From Phlyctochytrium arcticum (lineage: Eukaryota; Chytridiomycota; Chytridiomycetes; Chytridiales; Chytridiaceae): a stretch of DNA of 64,000 bases. The stretch covers positions 1 through 64,000 of the forward strand of contig JAHLKI010000029.1 in NCBI GenBank assembly GCA_025602905.1, written 5' to 3'. Position 1 is the stretch's first letter. Each line of letters opens with the position of its first letter. Below are positions 37,607-47,252 of this stretch, in pieces. Both the position numbers and the translations under genes were made by a program. Below the pieces are notes generated by a model, which was not told the origin of the DNA, ran no database searches, and worked only from the letters and a program-made list of their open reading frames with translations.

Positions 37607-38023
37607 GGGGCGGTTTACCTATTAAGGATTAAACCAATGGTTTACTATGAATAGGGCAATCAGGGTTGCCGCCTGTCAGAAACAGCACAAAACCCCTACA
37701 AAACCTGTCAAAATCACCCCTTTTTCACCATACACATTACACAGGATAATAAGTATGGTTTACACAGGATTATCGGATTACACAGGATTACACAGGATTA
37801 TCCTCACTGTTCAAAAACCACTCTTAACCCACGCAAAACCTATCAAAATCAGCCATTTTCAAACATGTCATTCTTTCCAGATTACACAGGATTATCCTTG
37901 CTATTGCAGTAAACCATTGGTTGAACGATTAAGGGCTTGTATCAGTGCCTCTAGACCACACCATTTTATTCAAGCGACAACAACTTTTTACAACAATTTA
38001 CTACAACAATCTGTTACAACAGT

Positions 38024-38470
38024 TTATTCTATCCTACTCCGTTTTGACACATGTTCCTCTGCACTTTCCAACTCTTCTGTATACACATTTCTCATCCATA
38101 CTTCTGTTTCCTTCATATGCGCTTCACGGATATCCATTGGTAAAGATTGCACATCCACTCTGTTCATTTTTCGAATTAGGAAATCCAATGTCTTTTTCTG
38201 ATTCCCATCCTTTATTGACACCTTGGTGATTCCCAGTTTCTTCATCTCCTGCTTGATATATTCGAGTGCTGCTGCGTGCCTCTTGACCACTCGATCCGCG
38301 GCTTTAAACTCGTCAGATTGATCCAAATTGATAAGGTCGATAACTCGTTTTTCTAGGACATCCATTTCTGCTGCTCTTGTTGTGTAATTTGTGCAGAATT
38401 TGGGGCATGCTTTCGCCCTTTTTATGCCTGGTTTGAAGCATATATCGATATACTTTTCTGGGCATTGCAT
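38024..38470 (-). CDS. Open frame inside the fold-back element
   Basis: 148 codons on the minus strand, starting MQCPEKYIDICFKPGIKRAK and ending in a charged helical region (ELESAEEHVSKRSRIE). Rich in Lys/Glu/Asp, likely coiled-coil. It sits between two segments of the left inverted arm and has no counterpart in the right arm, so it is cargo or the remains of the element's own gene. No family recognised. Confidence 0.4.
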   Translation of the reverse strand: MQCPEKYIDICFKPGIKRAKACPKFCTNYTTRAAEMDVLEKRVIDLINLDQSDEFKAADRVVKRHAAALEYIKQEMKKLGITKVSIKDGNQKKTLDFLIRKMNRVDVQSLPMDIREAHMKETEVWMRNVYTEELESAEEHVSKRSRIE

Positions 38471-38944
38471 ATCGATATCAAAATACTGCTTAAAGAATGT
38501 GAGTAGAAAGCCCTATCGACCTTTGGGCACTTTAAATCCTTCTTTTCCCAGATTTCCAGTTTTACAATGCTATGGAAAATCGCTCAAAATAGTACCATTT
38601 TCAGCCATTTAACACCATTCACCAAATTGAGTAGAAAACCCTATCGACATGTGGACACTTCTGAACCTCGTCTCATTATTTGCACCTTTTTCTAAAGGGC
38701 ATAGAAATCGCTCAAAATTGTACCATTTTCAGACTTTATCTGTATCAAACTATGTCCATTAGTTCCACACAATATGGCATGTTCTTCCACCATTTCATAT
38801 TGAGTAGCAATCTCTAGAAAACCTAGCCATCTTATCACCCATTTTCAATCCTTTTTTCAAACCATTTCAAATTTTAATTTCATTTTTTTTTTCAATCCTA
38901 TGTGAAAAATATCCCTAAATTACCGGCTAGACCGGCTAGGTTTT

Positions 38945-39545
38945 TTCACTACAAAATTTCCATCATGCAACATCGACTTCTCGATTCAGCAAAAGTGGCA
39001 TTGTCTTATCCTAATGTCAGTTTTGTCCAATGGAGAAGTCGATAAAATTCTGCACATAACAGAAGAAATGAGATTCATCCTTTCCATACTGATGTAGAGG
39101 GAGAAATTGTGTAATAGCCCAGAAGGAATGATGAAGAGTGCTCATTTAGAAAGGGCAGCAAAATGCCGCAATTTTAAGCAGTATTTGAACCATGAAAAAG
39201 ATGGCAGATATTATGGACAACATTGCCCATGTTTTCCATGTTTTCTGACAAATGCACTCTACATGATAAGAATAACATTTCAAACTTATATGCGATGTAG
39301 AGGGACTTCGGAGCATCTTTACATTCATCATCCATTTCCTACCCCGCAACTTCGACTTCATGGATAGACAAAAGTGGCATTGTCTTATCCTAAAGCCAGA
39401 TTTGGACATCCATGAACTCGATGAAATTCTGCACATAACAGAAGAAATGAGATTCATCCTTTCCATACTGATGTAGAGGGAGAAATTGTGTACTAGTCCA
39501 GAAGGAATGATGAAGAGCGTTCATTTAGAAAGGGTAGCAAAATGG
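38945..39545 (+). repeat. Direct duplication of about 210 bp (38945-39165, 39335-39545)
   Basis: Both units contain AAAAGTGGCATTGTCTTATC, AATTCTGCACATAACAGAAG, TTCATCCTTTCCATACTGAT and CCAGAAGGAATGATGAAGAG in the same order, with few differences. They lie in the centre of the fold-back element. Confidence 0.9.
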
Positions 39546-40269
39546 TACAATAATGAGCAATTTGTATAGCATTGAAAAAGCAGGAAATATTATTGAAGAA
39601 GGTTCAGAAGTGTCCACATGTCGATAGGGTTTTCTACTCAATTTGGTGAATGGTGTTAAATGGCTGAAAATGGTACAATTTTGAGCGATTTTCCATAGCA
39701 TTGTAAAACTGGAAATCTGGGAGAAGAAGGATTTAAAGTGCCCAAAGGTCGATAGGGGTTTCTACTCATTTACTGAAGGTATTGGAAATGCCTGAAAATG
39801 GTACAGTTTAGAGTGATTTCCAGACCTTTCAAAAACATGGCAGATCTGGGGAACAAGGTTTAAAGTGGAGAGGAACATGTGTCAAAATGGAGTAGGATAG
39901 AATAAACAGTTGTAACAGATTGTTGTAGTAAATTGTTGTAAAAAGTTGTCGCTTGAATAAAATGGTGTGGTCTAGAGGCACTGATACAAGCCCTTAATCG
40001 TTCAACCAATGGTTTACTGCAATAGCAAGGATAATCCTGTGTAATCTGGAAAGAATGACATGTTTGAAAATGGCTGATTTTGATAGGTTTTGCGTGGGTT
40101 AAGAGCGGTTTTTGAACAGTGAGGATAATCCTGTGTAATAGGATTATCTGTGTAATGTGGAGGTGGATTATCTGTGTAATAGGATAATGCCCAACTACGA
40201 GTCAACCCGCCCAACTATGAGTCAAATGCCGCCCAACTATGCACCCAACTATATTCCAACTATGGGTAC

Positions 40270-40315
40270 TGTCATAGTGCATCCCATAGTATATACTATG
40301 GGATGCACTATGACA
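40270..40315. repeat. Perfect 46-bp palindrome (right end of fold-back element)
   Basis: TGTCATAGTGCATCCCATAG then TAT, followed by its exact reverse complement. Short CCCAACTATG(A/C) repeats lie just inside it (40190-40260). Confidence 0.95.
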
Positions 40316-41271
40316 CTCTGCCCATTTTTGTTGTTTTTGGAGCACTCCTCGGCGAGTCCTCGGGTACACGCGTAGGCTTGTCCGAACGGCCCCCGTCCAG
40401 TTTCCTGCGCATTCTACGCTGCGCTTCTTGATGCCCGCTGTCCGAATGGCTTGTATGTCCGGTTTGGCAACCATTGTCCGGAATGTGTATAGGGACTGTG
40501 CTGGCGGTGGTGAACAGGAGTCGACGAGGAAAAGCGCAGTGGTGTTGCGAAGCGAGCCTTGGACTGGGCAAGACGGAAACGTTGCTGGCGGTGGTGGACG
40601 GGAGTCGACGAGGAAAAGCCTTGGACTGGGCACGACGGAAACGTTGCTGGCGGTGGTGGACGGGTGTTGCGAAGCGAGCCTTGGACGGTGCCGAGGGGCG
40701 TGTGGGGGTGGTAGGCGTGGGGGCGGGGTCCTTCTTTAGGGCGCGGTTGATGTGGGGAATTGCCTTTGGATTTGAGTCCCTGGTGGCAAGATGCAGTATA
40801 AGTATTGGCTAAGATTGATGAAGTACCTCGTGTTGCCTTCCATAATTGCAAGATGCACGCAAGAGCAAAACACGCAATCCTCCAAAAAGTCCCATCCCAC
40901 ACCGAGCATCTCAAGACTGACAGCGTGATCCCAAAACGGCCACGACACGACGACAACAACCACGAAAGCTTTCCTTACCGTATAGTTTGCAAGAAGGAAT
41001 TTTTTGATTGTTAAATGGAACGACCCCTTCTTTTCGTTCTGCAAGTCAAAATAATCAAAGAAGAAAAAATCAGTTCAGAGTGTGTCTAAAGAGGAATAGG
41101 CAAGTCCTTTGATGCAACTCAAAAGCGACAACCGCAAAAAAAAATCATTGGGAAAAGCACAGAAGAACGTGCGCAAGCCAACAGCAGGTCGGTCATACGA
41201 TAGAAGGAGAGACTTACTAATATTGCTACCGCCTCGAGGACCATAGTTTGGTAGGATGGGTGCGTGGTCAT
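40308..41271 (-). CDS. Linker histone H1-like protein (copy 1)
   Basis: Exons 41218-41271, 40979-41038 and 40308-40808 give 204 aa, all phase 0. The H15 globular domain is spread over them: MTTHPSYQTMVLEAVAIL (like HPxYxxMIxEAIxxL), NEKKGSFHLTIKKFLLANYT (like NGSSxxAIKKYIxANY) and AIPHINRALKK. The tail is unusual, Ser/Pro/Arg/His-rich rather than Lys/Ala-rich, and is encoded by imperfect tandem repeats at 40490-40690. The third-exon acceptor (ATCTTAG) was chosen because it keeps both the H15 frame and the downstream open frame; the nearer CAG would need a frameshift. Copy 2 lies inverted at 50775-51440. The tail frame is the least certain part. Confidence 0.6.
40490..40690 (+). repeat. GC-rich imperfect tandem repeats in the H1-like tail
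   Basis: Repeats of GTTGCTGGCGGTGGTGGACG, GAGTCGACGAGGAAAAGC and GTTGCGAAGCGAGCCTTGGA recur two to three times in rearranged order. Confidence 0.8.
40775..41105 (-). repeat. Left arm of a 10-kb-spaced inverted repeat
   Basis: Reverse complement aligns with 50870-51210: shared ACGCTGTCAGTCTTGAGATG, CATTATGGAAGGCAACAC, CTTCATCAATCTTAGCCAAT and CTGAACTGATTTTTTCTTCT. It covers intron and exon parts of the two H1-like loci. Confidence 0.9.
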
Positions 41272-41591
41272 GGTGATCGAGACCTTGGCGAGATTGCAAC
41301 AGGGAGGTGGGTGTGGGAAAACTTTATCCTAGCGCAGAAGTAACCATGAAACCGGATCGAAGTTGAGGTGCGGTGGTTTTACGGTGGAACTGCAGAAAAT
41401 AACAATAACAAAATGTGGGAAATTGGGGCCCTTTAGGGATGCGCCGAAGTAACCATGGATGGAGAGATGCATGCCGCCGCACGTTGAGGTGAATCTCGGT
41501 AGTGGCAGCCGAGACCGCCCGAACGTGCGGGGAATTTGCCGAAGGAGCGTTTTGTGGGGACGGGGACGGGGGGGAATGAGAAGGCTCCCTG

Positions 41592-41599
41592 TTTATATA
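41592..41599 (-). promoter_or_regulatory. Possible TATA box of H1-like copy 1
   Basis: TATATAAA on the minus strand about 320 bp upstream of the H1-like start codon, in an otherwise GC-rich region (41440-41800). Confidence 0.3.
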
Positions 41600-42028
41600 G
41601 CAGAATCCCTTCTAGCGGATCCTTTGCACCGAATCGCACGCCAATCGCACGCCATCTGCTCGGGGCCCTGTCTGATTGGCTGGAACGTCCGGGAATGTTC
41701 GGGAGGTTTGAAGGTTTTAGGTTTCCAGCACGGAGACGGGTGCGATGGGAAACGGGGGGCTTGCCACGAAGCGCGCGTGCGCTGCTGTCATCACGAGTGA
41801 CACTTAGTGACACTGACCCGTGACCGCCCTTAATTAACAATTTTGATCAGGAAAGGCCATGGACTGTCACTTTCTTGCAGGGGAACACAACGTCCCAAAG
41901 AGACACCGGCATGTATATCTCGTATCGTATAGTACTGGGGTGGGTGGAAAGCAGGAAAGCAGGAAGGCTGTCTGGTATCAATGTATTCACAGTGGACAGC
42001 TATTGCCTATATAGGGATCTAAGGAGTG

Positions 42029-43243
42029 CTACGGAGATGAGACTGCATCGTCTAGTCCGTCCAGCCCAGAGAATGGGATATTCGCATCTGAAGCACCCGC
42101 CGGCAACAGCCCCAGCTTCTCTCGATCTAAAAACTCAAACTGCACTACAAAAAATGTCGCCGAGCGGTCTCTTGTGCGGCACACGAAACGCATCGGCTGG
42201 CCGTCCCAGTACTTGAAGACATTGAGGGAAAACCCGGGGAGCTTGAGCGAGATGCTGTTGAAATCAAAGTACGCGTCGTAGAAATCCATGCAAAACACTT
42301 GGTCGGACCGTATGCGGATCTCCTTTCGAGCTTTTGCATCCCCAAAATGACTCTTGCGTTTCTCAAACGCCGTCAGCGCGGGTGCTTGGCTAGAAATCGG
42401 GAAAAGCGCAGCTGGCTGTTCGGGTATCAAGCGCGATGCAAATGACCAGACTCCAATGTCGGTATTTGTGTCGTCCTGCTCGGCCAAAGTCTCGGGAATA
42501 GCGGGCGGCTGCTGCTGTGGTGATGGTAGTAGCTGAGATTGGGACAGGCTCGAGGCCGTCGGAGTCATTGGCGCGTTCCATACCCAGGCATCGCTCCTTG
42601 GCGTAGTAGTAGTGGTAGGCTCGGGCTCGGCGGCCGCGGTAGTGGGAGCGAGAGTCGCCACATATGGCTGGATTTTGTTCTTCTTGAGCACACCAGGAGC
42701 TGTGTCGTGCTTCTCCGCCATCGCATGCGCCGACGTATCTATTGCCGTCAACTTGTTATTCACTTCCGGGGCATCGGGTGGAAAAATGGCCATGGAGTTC
42801 ATGGCAGATATCATCGGTGAAAATATGTACGGTTGAGGCCCCGATAAACAGACATCGAGAGCGGGGTCCAGCCATTTTGCAATCTTGACTGCTAAAGACA
42901 CTCCAGTCGGTGTGCGGATTTTACCATCAAACTCTATGCCATAGATAATATCATCGCCGTTCCATTCCTCTTTAAATCTTCCTTGAATCATAACACTGTA
43001 TCGTCGACTCCGCCCATGAAAATAATGCGAGGAAGGGTTTGCCTTCGGCTTTTGTTGCTCATTTCCCTCCGGTACCACTCCACTGAAGTTTGCGATGCGT
43101 ACCGCTATATACCCTTTGAAATGCTCCCCATCCACCAGAACCGGATTGGCTTCATCATTCACGCTTGCCGTTTGGTGTGTCGACGTGTCGTAGCTGTTGC
43201 CAACCCGAACGCGAAGAATATAGTCCGAAGGGCTTTTCCCCAT
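42029..43243 (-). CDS. DUF1769 family protein
   Basis: Single exon, 404 aa. The N-terminal ~150 residues carry the fungal DUF1769 pattern: YILRVRVGNSYDTSTHQ with NDEANPVLV, VRIANFSG, SHYFHGRSRRYSVMIQGRFK, GDDIIYGIEFDGKI and AKWLDPALDVCLSGPQPYIF, then a Thr/Pro/Gln-rich linker (about 205-265). A second ordered segment (DQVFCMDFYDAYFDFNSISL, PGFSLNVFKYWDGQPMRFVC) closes the domain. Function unknown; fungal homologues are largely uncharacterised. Divergent from DNAAF5. Confidence 0.82.
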   Translation of the reverse strand: MGKSPSDYILRVRVGNSYDTSTHQTASVNDEANPVLVDGEHFKGYIAVRIANFSGVVPEGNEQQKPKANPSSHYFHGRSRRYSVMIQGRFKEEWNGDDIIYGIEFDGKIRTPTGVSLAVKIAKWLDPALDVCLSGPQPYIFSPMISAMNSMAIFPPDAPEVNNKLTAIDTSAHAMAEKHDTAPGVLKKNKIQPYVATLAPTTAAAEPEPTTTTTPRSDAWVWNAPMTPTASSLSQSQLLPSPQQQPPAIPETLAEQDDTNTDIGVWSFASRLIPEQPAALFPISSQAPALTAFEKRKSHFGDAKARKEIRIRSDQVFCMDFYDAYFDFNSISLKLPGFSLNVFKYWDGQPMRFVCRTRDRSATFFVVQFEFLDREKLGLLPAGASDANIPFSGLDGLDDAVSSP

Positions 43244-43974
43244 TTGGCAGTTGGCGTAGAAATTTGAAGGCTCTTGGGTCTGAAGTTGTCACCCAGGAAC
43301 AAAACGAGAACTTTTCGATATCGTTGGAAAGGCCTTATTGTTGCGTCAACACGTGGACATCAATATTTGGCATAGTCTTGAGCCAGAAATAGTTGCGCCA
43401 ATGTCGTTCAATTTCTTTATGTAATCATGAAAGAGCCTCATCTTTTGTGCGGTTCGCATCGTTCAGGCCGCAATCACAATAACGGCTTTCACACTGTTCG
43501 AAGAAACTGCTTACGCAACCAAACTCCGCCCAGCTCCGCCCCTACTCGGGACATCAAAAAGGATCATCTCCTGTGCTTTCTGGACGTCGAAACTTTCTAA
43601 GAGGTCTACAGTTGCTAATCACACCTGATGGGGGGTGCCATAAAGCTGTTCCAAATCTAGGAGCGAATGTGCCTTGTCCAGAGCTCAGGAGCTTGCCCCA
43701 ACGCGGAATTATAGTCTATGTAGAGCCCGACTTAAGTTATCTAGGCTTATACCCGCCGAATAGGCTCAGAGAGCTCATACTCAGAAGCTCATGGAATACC
43801 CGTAAAAATCAGGCTCAGAGCTGTCAGAGTAAGTCATCAAACTTCAGAGTGTCCAAAGTCTGTCTCCAAACCTCAAAGCTATAAAACCATTTCTGGGTTA
43901 ATGATGCTGCTGCGCGGAAGCGAAAGCGCCATTTGAATTTTGAACACGAAACAAGGCCGACGAAGCACCTTATA
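43244..43974. promoter_or_regulatory. Shared divergent upstream region (DUF1769 gene / DNAAF5)
   Basis: 730 bp without a supported gene; 43680-43850 repeats AGCTCAG/GCTCAGAG motifs. Presumed to carry both promoters. Confidence 0.35.
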
Positions 43975-46900
43975 ATGATGGGAGATTCGCCAATGGAAGT
44001 GAGCGACAACCCTGAAACTTTGATCACTACATCTCCTCAGTCCCGTGCGGCTGCGGATGAAGTTTTACAAGTAGGGCGGGCAGAATCTTGGTCTCACCTC
44101 TGATTGCTCACAGATATTTTTTGGATAGGTGGTCCAGCGCGACGTGAATATCCTCGTAGATCCTGCCTCAGACAGGTTGGCAAAACGCAAGGCCCTCGAA
44201 AGAATACAGAAGGAAACTGTAGGAAAGTCCTCGGTCATCGCGGACAAGGCCCAAACACGCTTGATTTTCCACTCTTTATGCAAACCTCTGGTGCGATGCT
44301 TGGCAGATAGTGTCGAGAGGTGTCGAGAATCAAGTACGAATCTACTTATAAGGTAGTACATGCTAGATCTGGAAATACAAATGACTGACGAGGCTCCAGC
44401 TTTACAAACAATGTTGACAATGTCACACCATTCCTTGCCTACATCATTCCAGCGCTGAGCTTGCGACTCGCACAAAATGAAATTATCGAGCCATCAGAGG
44501 AAATCCGCCTACTGCAAGTTCAAGCTCTGGTGCGTTTGGCGGAGGTTTCCGGTGCTGGATACGCACAGTTTGTGGAAGAGACGGTGAAAATCTTGCAAAA
44601 ATCGTTGCTTGATCCATTTCCTGATGTCAAAAAGGTCGGAGTTTAGTATTGTTGGTGCCTGTGTCCTTCCACTGATGATTTATGAATATAGGAATCCAGC
44701 AAGTTGGTTTCTGTTCTGTGCGCTAGTTGCCCTCGTGCAGTAGCTTTCCATGGGGCAACTGTAGCGAAAGCAATCATTCCTTGTCTCCAGCATCGGCATT
44801 CCAGTGTCCGTACAGCAGGACTTCAGGTGCGATTTCGCAACTTTGACAAAATCATCCCATTTAGCTTATTAACCAATTTAGGCCGTGAAAGATGCTGTCT
44901 TGGTTGATGCTAGTGGACTGGACGATGTCCTGGAGCCATTGCGGCAGCTGACTCTTGATAAATCCCCATCTGTGCGAGAAGCACTGTACATAATAGCTGG
45001 AGAATGGTTACTCAAGTTACCCGATCGATGGTCACTTGCTCATAAAGTACTTCCGTTACTGTTGGCCGGACTTACCGATGAGCTTTCAAAAAATCAAGAG
45101 ATCTGCAAGACCTACATGGACCAGATTGGAGCGCTATACGAATACGACTGGGAGGATCGCGTCAAGAACGACCTGGATTACACATCAATGGATGCAAGTA
45201 AGAAAATAGGAAGAGGAGCTGTTGTAGGCATCAATGTCTCATGTACGCGCGCAGATCGACCACGGGTGGGATGTCGCCATCTTGCTCGCGAAAACATACA
45301 AAAAATTGTCCAAAAGATGTTGGATGGCATGTCAAATTGGAACATCGAAATCCGGACGAAATCAGCACAAGTTCTCGCAATATTCATATCATACACCGAA
45401 ACCCTCATCACCGGCTACATTGACATCATTTTGCCGGTAATGAATAGAGTACAGGCGGGTGATGAAGCCATTGTATGCTCGCAGGTGGGTTGTCATACTT
45501 CTGGACGGTATTTCCAAGTCTAACGTTCGGATATACAGGCAAGTCGAGTTGCGGAGCTTTTGGGGCACTTTGTGCAACCGCAAATATACCTTTCAATAAT
45601 GTTGCCAGCTATCCGAAACGGAGGTGGTGGCTCAACTTCCTTTCGCATAGGTTGTCTCAAGACCATGCGTGATCTGGTGCACGGAACGGCACCTGGTGCT
45701 TTCGATAAGAACACGATTGAGCAAATCGCAGAGTTACTGCTCGAAAGAGAGCTTTCTCAAAATGAAGACACGGAAGTTTTGGCCTATGTTGCCGCATTAG
45801 CAGCGGAGGTGGTCCAGCATTTGAAGGCGCCGCACCCAGAAGCAGCAAATTCTGGAGGTTTAGTTTCAGACAAAGCGGCATTCGATCTCTTTTTGGCGAT
45901 TGTGCATTTGGGGAGTGTTCCCATGAACGATAAAATTCCTGGAGTCCCTTTGTTGAGACAGAAGGTTCGTCTTCCATTTGAGCACCCTTGAGCCCCTGTG
46001 CTGACCTTGATGCTTTTGTAAAGGGGAACGAAGCCATGGATGGTCTTGTTGTGGCGTACAATGTTGGGTCTGCCGCCGAAATCTATGCTCTTCATTTCGA
46101 GGGGATCGCCAAAGAGTGGGCGGCTTCTCAATCCACATGGACCCGCCATTCACCCGAGTTGCGATTTTTCCGAGCCGTTATGATGAATGCAGGACCATTA
46201 TCCGGTCACCGATTGGAGCTGCTGATGCCGACGTTGATTGCGCTGGCTGACCCAAGTCGGGAGTCAGAATTAAGAGAGAGGTTCGGGCACATATGCTACT
46301 GCTTATTTCAGCATCTGATTGATCGTTCGTTCCAGCTTGTTCGACCTACTTTTGCAGCTCCTTGCTATACCCAACGCCAACCTCAACGCCCACCAGCAGC
46401 TTCACATGTATTCCGCCCCATTGCTCAACAATGTGATAATACCGAACGCCATTTGGAAACCTGGTCGACATTTATCCATCTTACGCGGTAAAAGCATCAA
46501 GGTGCTGCTTGCGCTACTCCAGGCGACACCCAGCCCACCAGAGTGTGTGGGCTTGTTGACAAAAGAGTCACTGGCCGGTAAATGGGACCCGGATTTGCTG
46601 AATGTCTTGGTTAGCACAATGGAGGAAACATCAGAAGAAACACGAGGAGACTCGTTGCGCGTGCTCAATCTGATTCTTCTCAGTCTTCATTTAGATGGTA
46701 TGCCCAATAGACCTGAAATCTCCTTTGAGCCTTATCTAAGCATATTGCTACAGCCCAATCCTACAAAACGGTGTATCAGGAACTCTTGAAGCGCCTGGAT
46801 GATGCCCAGGACGCCATACGTATACTCACCGCACAAACGTGGAAATCTTTCTTCTACTCGCTCAAGACATGGAACACCCGTATGACATCTTTACGCCAGC

Positions 46901-47249
46901 AGGCAGGGGACTCATCGTCGGTCCTCATAGATCCAAATGGCCATGTCGTCGAAAGCGGGGGGGAGCTCATCGAGCTGCGGCTAGACGATGTACACTGGAT
47001 TGCAATGATTAAGGGCTTGGTGGTTCACATGGATGACCCCAACCCCCATCTACAGGTATACAGCATTCTCAATTGTCGGAAATTGGCGGGTACTAAAGTT
47101 GTTCGTAGGAGTCCATTTTCGAGACCATCAACTCATCCATCGGGATCATTCCATCCAATTTACTACGTGATCATTTATCTTCAGTGCGCACGCGGCATCG
47201 CACCCCTACCTATATTGACAGGCTACTGGGAGCAATTCCCAGCATATAA
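43975..47249 (+). CDS. DNAAF5: Axonemal dynein assembly factor 5 (HEATR2)
   Basis: Cytoplasmic HEAT-repeat factor for preassembly of axonemal dynein arms. Eleven exons: 43975-44070, 44129-44352, 44400-44634, 44692-44826, 44882-45197, 45255-45484, 45539-45964, 46024-46280, 46336-46697, 46754-47055, 47109-47249. They total 907 aa (855 in human) and every phase closes. Family matches include LARENIQKIVQKMLDGMSNW, IRTKSAQVLAIFISYTETLI, SRVAELLGHFVQPQIYLSIM, YQELLKRLDDAQDAIRILTA and the C-terminal RTRHRTPTYIDRLL. Intron 8 has a weak GTTCGG donor but is required by frame. Its end lies 3 bp from the proposed SIN1 end (convergent). Confidence 0.93.
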
Positions 47250-47252
47250 ACA

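Larger units (their letters stand above)
37554..40315. mobile_element. 2.8-kb fold-back element with palindromic ends
   Basis: Long imperfect inverted arms: about 37730-38065 versus 39855-40150, and 38490-38720 versus 39595-39780. The left arm is interrupted by an open frame (38024-38470). The centre carries a direct duplication (38945-39165 and 39335-39545). Both outer ends are perfect palindromes starting TGTCAYAGTGCAT. Short motifs recur in the arms (ACACAGGATTATC, AACCAATGGTTTAC). The structure fits a non-autonomous fold-back or MITE-like transposon. No transposase family is recognised, and no target-site duplication could be set with certainty. Confidence 0.7.

Noticed and set aside
37554..40315. 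CRISPR array or replication origin as the cause of the palindromes and repeats
   Set aside because: There are no regularly spaced short repeats with unique spacers, and the context is eukaryotic; an inverted-arm mobile element explains the whole pattern.
41433..41840. 135-codon minus frame upstream of the H1-like gene
   Set aside because: GC-rich promoter sequence with a TATA-like box; composition is not protein-like and overlapping plus-strand frames are equally long.
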